In this document: positions 44,672-53,900 of the stretch, piece after piece
Position numbering within the stretch: the first letter of the stretch is position 1
Layout: each line of letters opens with the position of its first letter
Assembly (NCBI RefSeq): GCF_001636695.1
Contig: NZ_LGEL01000017.1
Span: forward strand, 1 to 64,000
Direction: 5' to 3'
DNA from: Pedobacter panaciterrae
GTDB lineage: Bacteria > Bacteroidota > Bacteroidia > Sphingobacteriales > Sphingobacteriaceae
Length of the DNA: 64,000 nucleotides
Notes under the pieces: generated by a model
Database searches by the model: none
What the model saw: the letters and a program-made list of their open reading frames with translations, nothing else
What the model was told of the DNA's origin: nothing
Program-made: the position numbers and the translations under genes

Positions 44672-45838
44672 ATGAAAATAACAAATGTAGAAGCGTTTTG
44701 GTTGCGCTGCCCCATTCCTAAAGAAAAGCAGCACTTTTCTGATTATGGCCTGCTAACCAATTTTGATATGACCCTTGTTGTAATTACAACCGAAGATGGT
44801 CTTCAGGGTTTTGGAGAAGCTAAAGCGGCAGTAGGATCTTCAGGCGTATGCGCCTCAATTGTAAGCTGCATAGAAAATGAGCTTAAACCTATTTTGATTG
44901 GGAAAGATGCAAAAAATATCAACCGTATCTGGGAAGAAATGTATAATGGTACACGTGATCATTATGCTCTTACAAGAGGGCGTAGATTTCCAATCCTTGG
45001 CAGAAGAGGGCTTACGGTTTCTGCAATGAGCGGTATAGATACAGCCTTGTGGGATTTGAAAGGTAAGTCTCTTGGTGTGCCGGTAATGGATTTACTAGGC
45101 GGTGCTTGTCGCGATCAAATGCCTGCATATGCAAGTGGCGGTTGGGCAGATGCCGAAAACATTGGCACGCAATTAAACGGTTATGTAGCCAAAGGATTTA
45201 ATGCAGTAAAAATGCGTGTTGGTATTATGGACCAAACCGTTCAGAATAGTATTGATCGGGTAAAAGCTGCAAGGAAAGCATTAGGGCCAAACATTAAACT
45301 AATGGCTGATGCACATGGTACCTTTAGTGTGCCCGAGGCCAAACAATTTTGCAGGGGAGTAGAAGATTGTAACCTGTACTGGTTCGAAGAACCTATTAGT
45401 CCTGATAACAGGCATGGAACGGCAGAAGTAAGGGCTTCTACAGCTATTCCAATAGCAGCAGGAGAAAGCGAATATACCAGTTTTGATATCCGCGATCTGC
45501 TCGAAGTAAGAGCGCTTGATGTGGTTCAGCCCGATGCAGCAATCATAGGTGGTATTTCAGAAACAATGCGTGTAGGGCATCTGGCAAGTGTAAATCAGCT
45601 TGAACTGGCTCCGCATTGCTGGGGATCGGCTTTCTCTTTTATGGCAGGCTTAAATGTGGCTTTTGCTTCTCAGGCAGCAACAATAATTGAGTTTTCTCTT
45701 GGAGGTAACCCAATGATGTATGAGCTGGTAAAAGAGCAAATCGAAGTTAAAGAGGGCGTAATTGGTGCTCCAACAGCCCCTGGATTAGGATTAACACCTA
45801 ATTGGGATTTCGTAAAGGAATTCAAACAGAAAGTTTAA
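44672..45838 (+). CDS. Enolase-superfamily enzyme (mandelate racemase/muconate lactonizing type)
   Basis: A 388-residue protein with a capping domain and a barrel. The metal ligands are Asp in LMADAHGTFS, Glu in WFEEPISPDN and Glu in AAGESEYTSF. The base loop reads FNAVKMRVG, so the second motif residue is Arg (Lys-X-Arg) where Lys is more usual. The other base is His in LELAPHCWGSAF. This matches acid-sugar dehydratases of the MR subgroup. With the neighbouring epimerase and hydroxyacid dehydrogenase a sugar-acid dehydration step is likely; the substrate is unknown. Confidence 0.88.
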   Translation: MKITNVEAFWLRCPIPKEKQHFSDYGLLTNFDMTLVVITTEDGLQGFGEAKAAVGSSGVCASIVSCIENELKPILIGKDAKNINRIWEEMYNGTRDHYALTRGRRFPILGRRGLTVSAMSGIDTALWDLKGKSLGVPVMDLLGGACRDQMPAYASGGWADAENIGTQLNGYVAKGFNAVKMRVGIMDQTVQNSIDRVKAARKALGPNIKLMADAHGTFSVPEAKQFCRGVEDCNLYWFEEPISPDNRHGTAEVRASTAIPIAAGESEYTSFDIRDLLEVRALDVVQPDAAIIGGISETMRVGHLASVNQLELAPHCWGSAFSFMAGLNVAFASQAATIIEFSLGGNPMMYELVKEQIEVKEGVIGAPTAPGLGLTPNWDFVKEFKQKV

Positions 45839-45873
45839 AAAGATAATTAAATTGTATTTATAAAATTTTACAT

Positions 45874-46359
45874 ATGGCACGTGCACTAAAAATTAATCAC
45901 GTTACACTAATTGTAGACAACCTGGAAAAAGCAGGAGAATTCTATCAAAATGAACTAGGTTTAGAACCACTTGCAGCATTTAGGTTCGACTATCCTGTAA
46001 TGTTTTTTAAATTTAATGATGAACAGCAATTGCATCTTTCTGAATGGGAAGACACTACTTCCTTCCGCGGACATATCTGCGTACAGGTTGATGACTTTAA
46101 CAGCATTTTCTTCCGAATGAAAGAACTTAGTGTTATTGATGTAAAACCATGGGGCAAGGTAAGGCAACTTCCTGATGGCGCGATGCAAATGTTTGTACGC
46201 GATCCGGCAGGAAACCTGGTAGAGATTTCCTCAACCCCTGGAAGTGAGGTTGATCCATCAATATTTAAGGACGAGTTTTATGAAGAAGGTTTATACGTTT
46301 CAAATAGAAATGACTTCAGAGGATACAGATCCGATAACGCCACTTTATATCATAAGTAA
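45874..46359 (+). CDS. VOC-superfamily protein (glyoxalase/dioxygenase-like)
   Basis: A 161-residue single VOC domain pair with the metal-site candidates His9 (INHVTLIVDNLEKAGEFY), His in SFRGHICVQVDD and Glu in GNLVEISSTPG. It might be an epimerase, lyase or dioxygenase; the family is too broad to say. It overlaps functionally with the operon: 35 bases after the dehydratase gene and 3 bases before the dehydrogenase gene. Soluble, no signal peptide. Confidence 0.85.
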   Translation: MARALKINHVTLIVDNLEKAGEFYQNELGLEPLAAFRFDYPVMFFKFNDEQQLHLSEWEDTTSFRGHICVQVDDFNSIFFRMKELSVIDVKPWGKVRQLPDGAMQMFVRDPAGNLVEISSTPGSEVDPSIFKDEFYEEGLYVSNRNDFRGYRSDNATLYHK

Positions 46360-46362
46360 CTG

Positions 46363-47319
46363 ATGAAAAAAAGCGTTTTATTGCTTGAAACTATTGCTGA
46401 TGATGCACTAACCATCCTTCAGGATCATGTAAATGTATTTCCGGGATATGATGAGGTATCTTTAAAGAATGTGTTGGAAAACCAGGATATCCATGCTGTA
46501 ATTACCCGTGGTAAAGGTCAGATAAATAAAGCACTAATGGAATCTATTCCAACCTTGCAGGTTGCTGCAAGGTGTGGAGTTGGTTTGGATAATGTTGATG
46601 TGCAGGAGGCAACAAGCAGAAATATCAAGGTGATAAATGCACCTGGTTCTAATGCAGCAACGATTGCAGAGCATACCTTATCCTTAATGTTGATGCTGAT
46701 GCGTAATATGTATGAATCTGTTGCTCAGGTTAAACAGGATAACTGGAACTGGCGCAATCAATACACTGGAGACGAGTTGAACGGGAAAACGCTGGGGATT
46801 TTAGGAATGGGAAATATAGGTAAACGGGTAGCTAAACTTGGTGAGGCCTTTGGAATGAATGTTTTGTATTGGAGCAGATCAGATCAAGACCTTCCATATA
46901 CTTATTTGTCTATGAATGAGGTATTAGAGCAATCAGATGTGGTTAGTCTTCATTTACCATTTACCAAGGAAACAGGTACCATAATAGGAGAAGAACAGCT
47001 GGCTCTTATGAAATCTAATTCTTTATTGATTAATACGGCCAGGGGGGCACTTATAAATCATGAGGCGCTTTTAAAGGCGCTTAATGAGCAAAGGATTTTA
47101 GGGTTCGCGGCAGATGTGTTGCCGGAAGAACCGCCGGTTCATGATTTCCCAATATTACATCACTCACGTGCGCTTGTTACACCACACTCTGGCAGCCTTA
47201 CGGCTTCTACCTATAGGGAAATGTGTGTGCTTACTGTAAAAAATGTGGTAGCAGTACTTTCGGGTGATAAGCCCGATAACAAAAGCATATTCAATTTTAG
47301 TGCGCTTACAGAGATTTAA
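46363..47319 (+). CDS. D-isomer-specific 2-hydroxyacid dehydrogenase
   Basis: A 318-residue NAD-dependent dehydrogenase. The Rossmann motif is LGILGMGNIGKRVAKLG, and the catalytic Arg, Glu and His lie in INTARGALINHEAL, VLPEEPPVHDFP and LVTPHSGSLT. It is related to phosphoglycerate dehydrogenase and glyoxylate/hydroxypyruvate reductase. Last gene of the ThuA-epimerase-dehydratase-VOC operon, so it probably reduces or oxidises the pathway's keto or hydroxy acid product. It ends at palindrome copy C, 34 bases past the stop. Confidence 0.9.
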   Translation: MKKSVLLLETIADDALTILQDHVNVFPGYDEVSLKNVLENQDIHAVITRGKGQINKALMESIPTLQVAARCGVGLDNVDVQEATSRNIKVINAPGSNAATIAEHTLSLMLMLMRNMYESVAQVKQDNWNWRNQYTGDELNGKTLGILGMGNIGKRVAKLGEAFGMNVLYWSRSDQDLPYTYLSMNEVLEQSDVVSLHLPFTKETGTIIGEEQLALMKSNSLLINTARGALINHEALLKALNEQRILGFAADVLPEEPPVHDFPILHHSRALVTPHSGSLTASTYREMCVLTVKNVVAVLSGDKPDNKSIFNFSALTEI

Positions 47320-47353
47320 GATTTAATTAGCACAAGCCCTTCATCCCGTCATC

Positions 47354-47438
47354 CCGTCATCTCGACGATAGGAGAGATCTCTTGATTATACCAACTTATT
47401 TCGTAATCAAGTGATCTCTCCTATCGTCGAGATGACGG
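47354..47438. repeat. Long palindrome, family copy C
   Basis: A 35-bp stem (47354-47388 with 47404-47438) matches at 34 of 35 positions and has a 15-nt loop. It carries the same core as copies A and D and differs at one core base (G for A) from copy A. It lies between the convergent dehydrogenase and haem-protein genes and is a likely two-way terminator. Confidence 0.93.
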
Positions 47439-47458
47439 CAGACGGCAGCTTTAAACAG

Positions 47459-50400
47459 CTATTTTTCTAACGGATGTTGTTTTAACAGTTCCGAAGGAGA
47501 ATAAAACCCTGTCTTAGCTTTCGTAGCATTACGTACCTGCTTCACTTTTGCAGGAGAAACCGCAGTAGCCTTATTCCCAAATGAGTTTCTAACATAAGTA
47601 AGTACAGCAGCTACCTCTTCATCTTTTAGCAAGCCTCCAAAAGGAGTCATAGGTACTTGACCGCTATATTTCTTTCCTTTAACCTCAATAGGTCCCTGTA
47701 AGCCTTTTAATACCAGCTTAATTAAACGATCCTGACTTCCGGTAACCCATGCTGACCCCGCAATTGGAGGGAAGCCCGACGATGGTAAACCTTTACCATC
47801 CCCCTGATGGCAGGTAATACAATAACCTTCTTTAGCAAAAATTGCCTGTCCTTTTACATAAAGTTTACGATCTTCACCACTAAGAGCTGTAGTTAATTTT
47901 TCTTCTTTTTTCTCCGTTACAGATCTTCCGTTTAAATGAGCTATAGCAGTTTCATAAGGAGCTCTCATCCAATCATCAAGAGGCTTTTTTCCAACTTCCA
48001 TCTCTATAGGTAATGCTTTTTCTTTAGGTAGCCATGATGCAGCAGCAATCACCTCAAGGCGAACTCTGCCGTTTTCATCACCAGCAGCCTGCATCAGTAA
48101 TTCAGGTTGATCAGCTATCTGATGTCCTGTATATCTTAGAACCCTTACCGCGGCTGCTCTGACATGAAAATCCTTTGCTTTTAACAACTGTCTAAGTAAT
48201 TGGTCATCTACTTTATTTAGTCCCCAGGTTACCCAAAGAGCTTCCAAAAGATTATGTTCATATGCGGGATCATTTTTATCTAATTTAGCTATCCATAATT
48301 TTACCTCAGGAAGTACGTCAGAAACTTTACGTCCGCGCAATTCAGATCTGGTACGTGATCTAGTTCTGTCCTCAGGTAATTTCAGATTCTCTAAAAGCTC
48401 CGGAATACTTGCATCTGCAACTTTTGCCGGTTTTATTAAAGGACGGGAAGGATAGGTGATTCTGTAAATCCGACCGTGAACATGATCTCTTAGTGGATCA
48501 CGGGCGTTGTGCTGCATGTGGCCGATTAAAATATTATGCCAATCCGCAACATATAAAGAACCATCAGGTGCGAATTCCATATCAACGGGTCTGAAGTTTT
48601 TATCCTCGGCAATCAGTAAATCCTGTCTGTGTCTGCTTTTATAACCTGTGCCATCGTCTACAAGAGTATGCTCTTTAGTACCTAAGAAGCCAATGGTGTT
48701 ATTAATTAGAAAATCGCCCTGAAGCTCATCAGGGAAGTGGCGGCTGGAAACGAACTCCAGGCCAGAAGTAGGGCGAACACGGTGCTCTGGTTGTAGTAAA
48801 TCTCTGGATTTCTCTGTAAATACCCCATATCTTGGTTTTACTGAAACCGGTAACATCCAGCACACATCAGGACTTGAAGTTTCTGCGTAAAAATTCTGTC
48901 CCCATTTGTCAAATGCAATACCCCATGGATTAGGTACATATGGCTGTGCTGTACGTTCTAATTTACGGAGTTGCGGACTGTAACGGTAAAAACCACCATT
49001 CGTAGCTCTAACAGGGCCATATGATGTTTCTACATTAGTATGTAAGAACACACCTTCGCCCATGTATATAGCACCTGATGGATCAGTTGTAAAAGCGTGT
49101 ATGTTGTGGTGGGTATCATGATCGTCGAAACCGCTTAGCAGAATTTCTTTTTTATCAGCTTTACCATCGCCATCCGTATCTTTCAAAAGCACAAAATTTG
49201 TTCCTTGCGAAAGATAAACCCCTTCGGCAGTAATTTCAAATCCTAAGGGGAGATGTAATCCATCTGCAAAAACCGTCTGCTTATCAGCTTTACCATCGCC
49301 GTCAGTATCTTCTAAAATAATCAGCTTATCATTTGGTTTAGCATCACCAGGTTTATAATGCGGGTAGCTGGGCATAGTTGCCACCCATAATCTGCCCCTG
49401 TTGTCAAATGTAATCTGGCAGGGTTTAGCTAAATCCGGGAATTCTTTTTCTGAGGCAAAAAGTTCTATTTTAAAACCGGGAGCTACTTTCAGCTTACTTA
49501 GCGCTTCTTCACCAGATAGATATCTTAAATTTCCATTTTGATCTGCATTATAATTTGTTTTAACTACCGGAGGTGGGGTTGTATGTTTATCGGCAGCAAC
49601 CAGATCCATTTTCTCTCCATTTACGGATTTCCAAATAGCGGTATCCCTTATTGCAGTCATCTCACGGAGCCTTTTGATTTCGGCAGGATAATTATCTGGT
49701 CCAAAAGGATCATATCTGCGACCATAGGCATGTACTCCGTTTGGTATTTTAAAGTCATTATGCCATGTCCAGTTTTTTTCCAGTACGGCCGCATTTACAA
49801 GTGCTCTGTTTTTTTCGGATTTTACCTGAACTTTACCGAAAATCTGATCAGCTAATAAAGGTGCAAAACGTGCATATGCTGCATCACTAAGCTGTGAGCC
49901 ATCAATGGTCAGGTATTTTTCAGCACTTTCAAACCATTTTTGTGTAGGCGAATAGACATCAACAAAGTGTACATTGTTATTTGCTGCAATCTCTTTCATA
50001 GCTTCAGCATATAAAGACAGGTTAACATTTTCATGTTTTCCGTTGGGCAGATCAAATTGCTTAGAAAGATCTTCGAATGCAATTGGCGATACAATGGCTA
50101 GCTGAGGAGCCGAAACGCTGTTGTATTGTTGCTTTAATGTATGTTTAATAAACGCATCAAGTTCAGCTTTATAATTTTCAAGGCCTTTTGGTCCTTCAAA
50201 TGATTCATTGTAACCAAAGAATGCGATAACTACATCGGCTTTTAACCTGGTAAGCCACTGATCTTCGGTTTCAAAATGACCTTCACTATCTGAATTATTA
50301 GCAAGTTCTGTTTGGAATTTTTCAGCTCCAGGGAATGCCCATGGCGAAACCCTGCTGGCGTGTGGTCGAAAACCGGGAGTATTCCCTCCATCACACATGT

Positions 50401-50635
50401 TTCTTATATATAAGTTGAACTCTGGATATCGCAGGTGCATTTCTGTTTCGAAATGCCCATAGTTCATCATTCTTGACCCTAAATTGTTTCCTATGAGTAT
50501 AATGTGACTCCCTTTCTTTAGTTGGAGTGGAGTAGTAGTGCCTGATGGGGTGAATTGCAGGGTAAAGAGCGCAATTACCACACCCGCTAAAATTGTAAGA
50601 GTAACCTTGGTTCTCTTTTTTGCGAATCTGATCAT
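47459..50635 (-). CDS. SGNH-like / PVC-type propeller dehydrogenase / cytochrome c fusion protein
   Basis: A 1058-residue exported protein. After an N-terminal membrane anchor or signal (about 10-30) there is an SGNH/GDSL-like domain (about 40-270) in which the usual GDS serine motif is replaced by IGNNLGSRM; block III FGYNES is kept. A PVC-type six-bladed propeller (about 385-740; FDNRGRLWVATMPSYP, LEDTDGDGKADKQTVFADG, VADWHNILIGHMQHNARDP) precedes HEAT-like helices (about 745-920) and a C-terminal cytochrome c with haem site CITCH and a Met ligand region (VPMTPFGGLL). It may oxidise a sugar in the periplasm and pass electrons through the haem. Confidence 0.88.
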   Translation of the reverse strand: MIRFAKKRTKVTLTILAGVVIALFTLQFTPSGTTTPLQLKKGSHIILIGNNLGSRMMNYGHFETEMHLRYPEFNLYIRNMCDGGNTPGFRPHASRVSPWAFPGAEKFQTELANNSDSEGHFETEDQWLTRLKADVVIAFFGYNESFEGPKGLENYKAELDAFIKHTLKQQYNSVSAPQLAIVSPIAFEDLSKQFDLPNGKHENVNLSLYAEAMKEIAANNNVHFVDVYSPTQKWFESAEKYLTIDGSQLSDAAYARFAPLLADQIFGKVQVKSEKNRALVNAAVLEKNWTWHNDFKIPNGVHAYGRRYDPFGPDNYPAEIKRLREMTAIRDTAIWKSVNGEKMDLVAADKHTTPPPVVKTNYNADQNGNLRYLSGEEALSKLKVAPGFKIELFASEKEFPDLAKPCQITFDNRGRLWVATMPSYPHYKPGDAKPNDKLIILEDTDGDGKADKQTVFADGLHLPLGFEITAEGVYLSQGTNFVLLKDTDGDGKADKKEILLSGFDDHDTHHNIHAFTTDPSGAIYMGEGVFLHTNVETSYGPVRATNGGFYRYSPQLRKLERTAQPYVPNPWGIAFDKWGQNFYAETSSPDVCWMLPVSVKPRYGVFTEKSRDLLQPEHRVRPTSGLEFVSSRHFPDELQGDFLINNTIGFLGTKEHTLVDDGTGYKSRHRQDLLIAEDKNFRPVDMEFAPDGSLYVADWHNILIGHMQHNARDPLRDHVHGRIYRITYPSRPLIKPAKVADASIPELLENLKLPEDRTRSRTRSELRGRKVSDVLPEVKLWIAKLDKNDPAYEHNLLEALWVTWGLNKVDDQLLRQLLKAKDFHVRAAAVRVLRYTGHQIADQPELLMQAAGDENGRVRLEVIAAASWLPKEKALPIEMEVGKKPLDDWMRAPYETAIAHLNGRSVTEKKEEKLTTALSGEDRKLYVKGQAIFAKEGYCITCHQGDGKGLPSSGFPPIAGSAWVTGSQDRLIKLVLKGLQGPIEVKGKKYSGQVPMTPFGGLLKDEEVAAVLTYVRNSFGNKATAVSPAKVKQVRNATKAKTGFYSPSELLKQHPLEK

Positions 50636-50768
50636 CTGATATTATATAGTACCTAACAAATACTAATATAACTTTTTATGCGGTATAATTTAACAGCGGC
50701 TTAATAAATTCAAGAATCTGGTTATTTGAATAGCTATTAGTTCCAGTTTATCAATGTGGGTCTAATTT

Positions 50769-52508
50769 CTAATTTGCTCTTTTGTAAACTGATTTCCCTT
50801 CTTTTATAGTTTCTAATACACGAATTTCCCTTATTTTTAGTGGATCGATAGTCAATGGGTCTTGATCTAAAATTACCATATCTGCAAGCTTACCGACTTT
50901 AAGAGAGCCCTTTGTAACTTCTTCGTGATACTGGTAAGCCGCGTTAATTGTTATCGCTTTTAATGCATCCAATGGTTTAATTCTTTCATCAGGACCAAGT
51001 ATTCTGCCTGACCTTGTTTTTCTGTTTACAGCAGCATATACAGCTGTGAGAAGATCCGGTGGTGTAACCGGCGAATCATGATGAATAGTGAAAAGGATGC
51101 CTGCTTTTAAAGCAGAGTTTGCCGGACTAATAAAAGCGGCTCTTTCAGGACCAAAAACACTGGAATAATGCCAATCTCCCCACAAATAAGCATGAGTTGA
51201 AAAATATGAAGGTATAACGCCCAGGTCTTTTATCTTTTGAATATGATCTGGTCGACTATTTTGTACATGAATTAGAGTTGCTCTCAATTCTGGTTTATAA
51301 ATGCCTTCATCTTTCAATTTTTTAATTACTCTGATTGCCTGATCTATAGCTGCATCGCCATTAACATGAAGTTGAGCCGTGATGTTGTTCTGGAAAAGAG
51401 TTTTTAAGTCATTGTACAGAACATCATCAGTAAATATCGGGAATCCTTTGTAATCTCGTCCCTGTCCAGCAGGAGGGACAAAATAGGGTTTGGTTAACCA
51501 TGCAGTCTTAGCCTGAGGTGAGCCATCGTCAGAGAATTTAAAGCCACCAAGTTTTAGTCTGTTGTTGTATTTCATATAATCAGGCTTAAACTTATCAAGC
51601 TGGCTTTTGAACTGTTCATAATCAGGGAAGTAAACTACATCAGCTTTGAAAAGGTGTTTGTCTGCTGCTTCCTTCAAAAGAGATACGCTTTCGCCCATTG
51701 TTCTGCCGTCGCAGATGGTAGTTTGTCCATAACTTAACCATTCTTCCTGCGCTTTCATTAAGTCTTTCAATGATTGTGATAATCCATCTGCTTTTGCATT
51801 GCTGCCTGCAGGCATCTTTTTCATTAGTGTAATGAGTGCAGTAAAACTGGCATTTTCTTCTAGTTTTCCATTTAATTTTTTTGTTTTTGGATCGCGTCCA
51901 ATATGCCCACCCTGTGGATCTTTGGTAGTCTCATCAATTCCAACAAGCTTTAGCATGGGCGAATTTGCAACACTGGAATGGCCCGAGGCATGTATTACTA
52001 TAATTGGAATTGTGGTGGTTATTGCATCCAGCTCAGCACGCGTTGGATGTCTGTGCTCTATCATAATTGCATCATCATACCCATTTCCAATAATAGGTTG
52101 TCCTGCCGGGATTTTATTGACCTTAATATATTTTATAATTGCTTTTTGCAGATCTGGAATAGAGTTTACTGTTCCGTAGGGCGTAGGAGACAAGTCTACA
52201 GCCTGTATCATTCCTGCTCTGGAGGTAATATGCCCATGAGCATCTATAAAACCGGGTAACAGTGTTTTGCCTTTTAGATCATTAACTGTCGTTTTATCGC
52301 CAACATACTTGTCGGCTTCAGCCTTCTTTCCTGTAAAGAGTATTTTGCCGTCTTTTACAACTACTGCTTCAACGCTGGGATCCGCATCTTCCATGGTTAA
52401 AATAGGACCTCCAAAATAAATTACATCACCCTTATCATTGGTCGATTTGTTTTGACAGCCTAGAAATAAAATTGTAAAGAGCAGAGGTAAGTAAGAGCTT
52501 ATTCTCAT
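50769..52508 (-). CDS. Exported lipoprotein amidohydrolase (YtcJ-like, metal-dependent)
   Basis: A 579-residue protein. The start at 52508 gives a lipoprotein signal (MRISSYLPLLFTILFLGCQN, lipobox LFLGC); the longer frame from 52553 would hide it. The amidohydrolase barrel has PGFIDAHGHITSRAG (metal His-X-His), IIVIHASGHSSVANSP, LHVNGDAAIDQAI and FTIHHDSPVTPPD, and a C-terminal beta domain (KVGKLADMVILDQDPL). YtcJ-type proteins have unknown substrates. It acts in the periplasm beside the exported haem protein. Confidence 0.9.
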   Translation of the reverse strand: MRISSYLPLLFTILFLGCQNKSTNDKGDVIYFGGPILTMEDADPSVEAVVVKDGKILFTGKKAEADKYVGDKTTVNDLKGKTLLPGFIDAHGHITSRAGMIQAVDLSPTPYGTVNSIPDLQKAIIKYIKVNKIPAGQPIIGNGYDDAIMIEHRHPTRAELDAITTTIPIIVIHASGHSSVANSPMLKLVGIDETTKDPQGGHIGRDPKTKKLNGKLEENASFTALITLMKKMPAGSNAKADGLSQSLKDLMKAQEEWLSYGQTTICDGRTMGESVSLLKEAADKHLFKADVVYFPDYEQFKSQLDKFKPDYMKYNNRLKLGGFKFSDDGSPQAKTAWLTKPYFVPPAGQGRDYKGFPIFTDDVLYNDLKTLFQNNITAQLHVNGDAAIDQAIRVIKKLKDEGIYKPELRATLIHVQNSRPDHIQKIKDLGVIPSYFSTHAYLWGDWHYSSVFGPERAAFISPANSALKAGILFTIHHDSPVTPPDLLTAVYAAVNRKTRSGRILGPDERIKPLDALKAITINAAYQYHEEVTKGSLKVGKLADMVILDQDPLTIDPLKIREIRVLETIKEGKSVYKRAN

Positions 52509-52575
52509 AGCGCTATATTTAGTATACAAATGATATACCTTTTTTCTGGTCAATTTGTTTTAGAAATAATCGAAA

Positions 52576-52797
52576 TTATTTGTTCACCAAAGGTTTTAAC
52601 TGTTTGCCAATCAGTTCTATAGTGTTCATTAGCTTTTCATGAGATAAAGTAGCTGTATCTAACTGAAAAGTAAGTCTGGAAATGCCTCCAAGAGCTTCAG
52701 AATGGTGGATGATTCTTTGTGCTATTTCTTTAACGTATTCATCGTCCTTAAAAAGTTTATCGTTTTTAGCTTCTTTCCTTGCATCACAAAAATTGAT
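52576..52797 (-). pseudogene. Truncated LLM-class flavin-dependent oxidoreductase (C-terminal relic)
   Basis: The minus-strand frame ending at the TAA at 52576-52578 encodes the C-terminal 70 or so residues of a luciferase-like monooxygenase: AQRIIHHSEALGGISRLTFQ, then SHEKLMNTIELIGKQLKPLV, which are the strong end motifs of LLM-class enzymes. Upstream a TGA stop lies in frame within about 25 bases of the start of homology, no ATG is available there, and the N-terminal 250 or so residues are missing. It is a deletion relic. Its 5' break lies near 52800, where AT-rich sequence leads to the next gene. Confidence 0.82.
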
Positions 52798-52875
52798 TTT
52801 ATTAATTCAAATCATAAGTTCTGTTCCATTTGTTTTCTAATTTTAATGAGATACTTTTAATTTAAAATAAAGAGA

Positions 52876-53811
52876 ATGAAGACACTTCCCCAAATTGCTG
52901 TATTAGATGATTATCAGAATGTTGCCCTTTCATACGGAGATTGGTCTAACATACAGAAAACAGCTAATATCACAGTGTTTAATCATCATATGGCCTCGCA
53001 AGATGAAATTGTAGATGCGTTACAACCATTTCAGGTAATCTGCGTAATGCGGGAAAGAACGCCATTAACCAGAGCCATCTTAACCAGGTTACCCAACCTT
53101 AAGCTTATCGTTTCTACAGGCAGGCGTAATGCATCTATAGATGAAAAGGCTGCCGAAGAATTGGGGATCTCTGTTTCAGTTACGGGATATCATTCTAGTG
53201 GAGCACCGGAAATGACCTGGGCATTGTTGCTTGCAATGGCCAGACACGTTGTTGCAGAATCTATTTCTTTGTGTGAAGGTAACTGGCAAAAAAAGGTAGG
53301 AGTAGATTTGAAAGGGAAAACCATAGGTGTTGTTGGTTTGGGTAATATTGGAAGTACAATAGCACGGTATGCAAAGGCATTTGAAATGGAAGTGGTTGCC
53401 TGGAGTGAAAATCTTACCCCAGAGAAAGCAAATGAACAAGGAGCCAGGTTGGTCAGTAAAGAAGAATTGTTTAAAGTGGCTGATTTTGTGACCCTGCATC
53501 TGGTGTTAAGTTCACGTTCAAGAAACATAATAACCTCATCAGAGCTTAATTTAATGAAACCAACAGCTTATCTCATTAACACATCCAGAGGGCCTTTGGT
53601 AAATGAGGCCGATCTCATTAATGTATTGGAAAGTAAAAAAATTGCAGGTGCTGCTCTGGATGTTTATGATGTTGAACCGCTGCCCGCAGCACATCCTTTC
53701 CGTAGGTTAGATAATGTATTGGCCACCCCTCACATTGGATACGTAACAAATGATACCTATCGGCTGTTTTATGAGGATACCATCAAAAGGCTGGAGGATT
53801 GGTTGTCATAA
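52876..53811 (+). CDS. D-2-hydroxyacid dehydrogenase family protein
   Basis: A 311-residue NAD-dependent dehydrogenase with Rossmann motif IGVVGLGNIGSTIARYA and catalytic Arg, Glu and His in INTSRGPLVNEADL, DVYDVEPLPAAHPF and VLATPHIGYVTND. It is not closely similar to the dehydrogenase at 46.4 kb, so it is not a recent duplication. It is a single-gene unit on the plus strand next to the LLM relic, on the right edge of the catabolic region. The substrate is unknown. Confidence 0.9.
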   Translation: MKTLPQIAVLDDYQNVALSYGDWSNIQKTANITVFNHHMASQDEIVDALQPFQVICVMRERTPLTRAILTRLPNLKLIVSTGRRNASIDEKAAEELGISVSVTGYHSSGAPEMTWALLLAMARHVVAESISLCEGNWQKKVGVDLKGKTIGVVGLGNIGSTIARYAKAFEMEVVAWSENLTPEKANEQGARLVSKEELFKVADFVTLHLVLSSRSRNIITSSELNLMKPTAYLINTSRGPLVNEADLINVLESKKIAGAALDVYDVEPLPAAHPFRRLDNVLATPHIGYVTNDTYRLFYEDTIKRLEDWLS

Positions 53812-53900
53812 TTTACCCCTATAATTGTCGGTTATACCCTCTATATAATGTATTTAAGTGCGGTATCTTAGTGTAACTAAATGTCTTAACTTTAAAAACT

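Noticed and set aside
52798-52875. Extra coding sequence between the LLM relic and the dehydrogenase
   Set aside because: AT-rich, with stops in all frames; only a short upstream region of the plus-strand gene.
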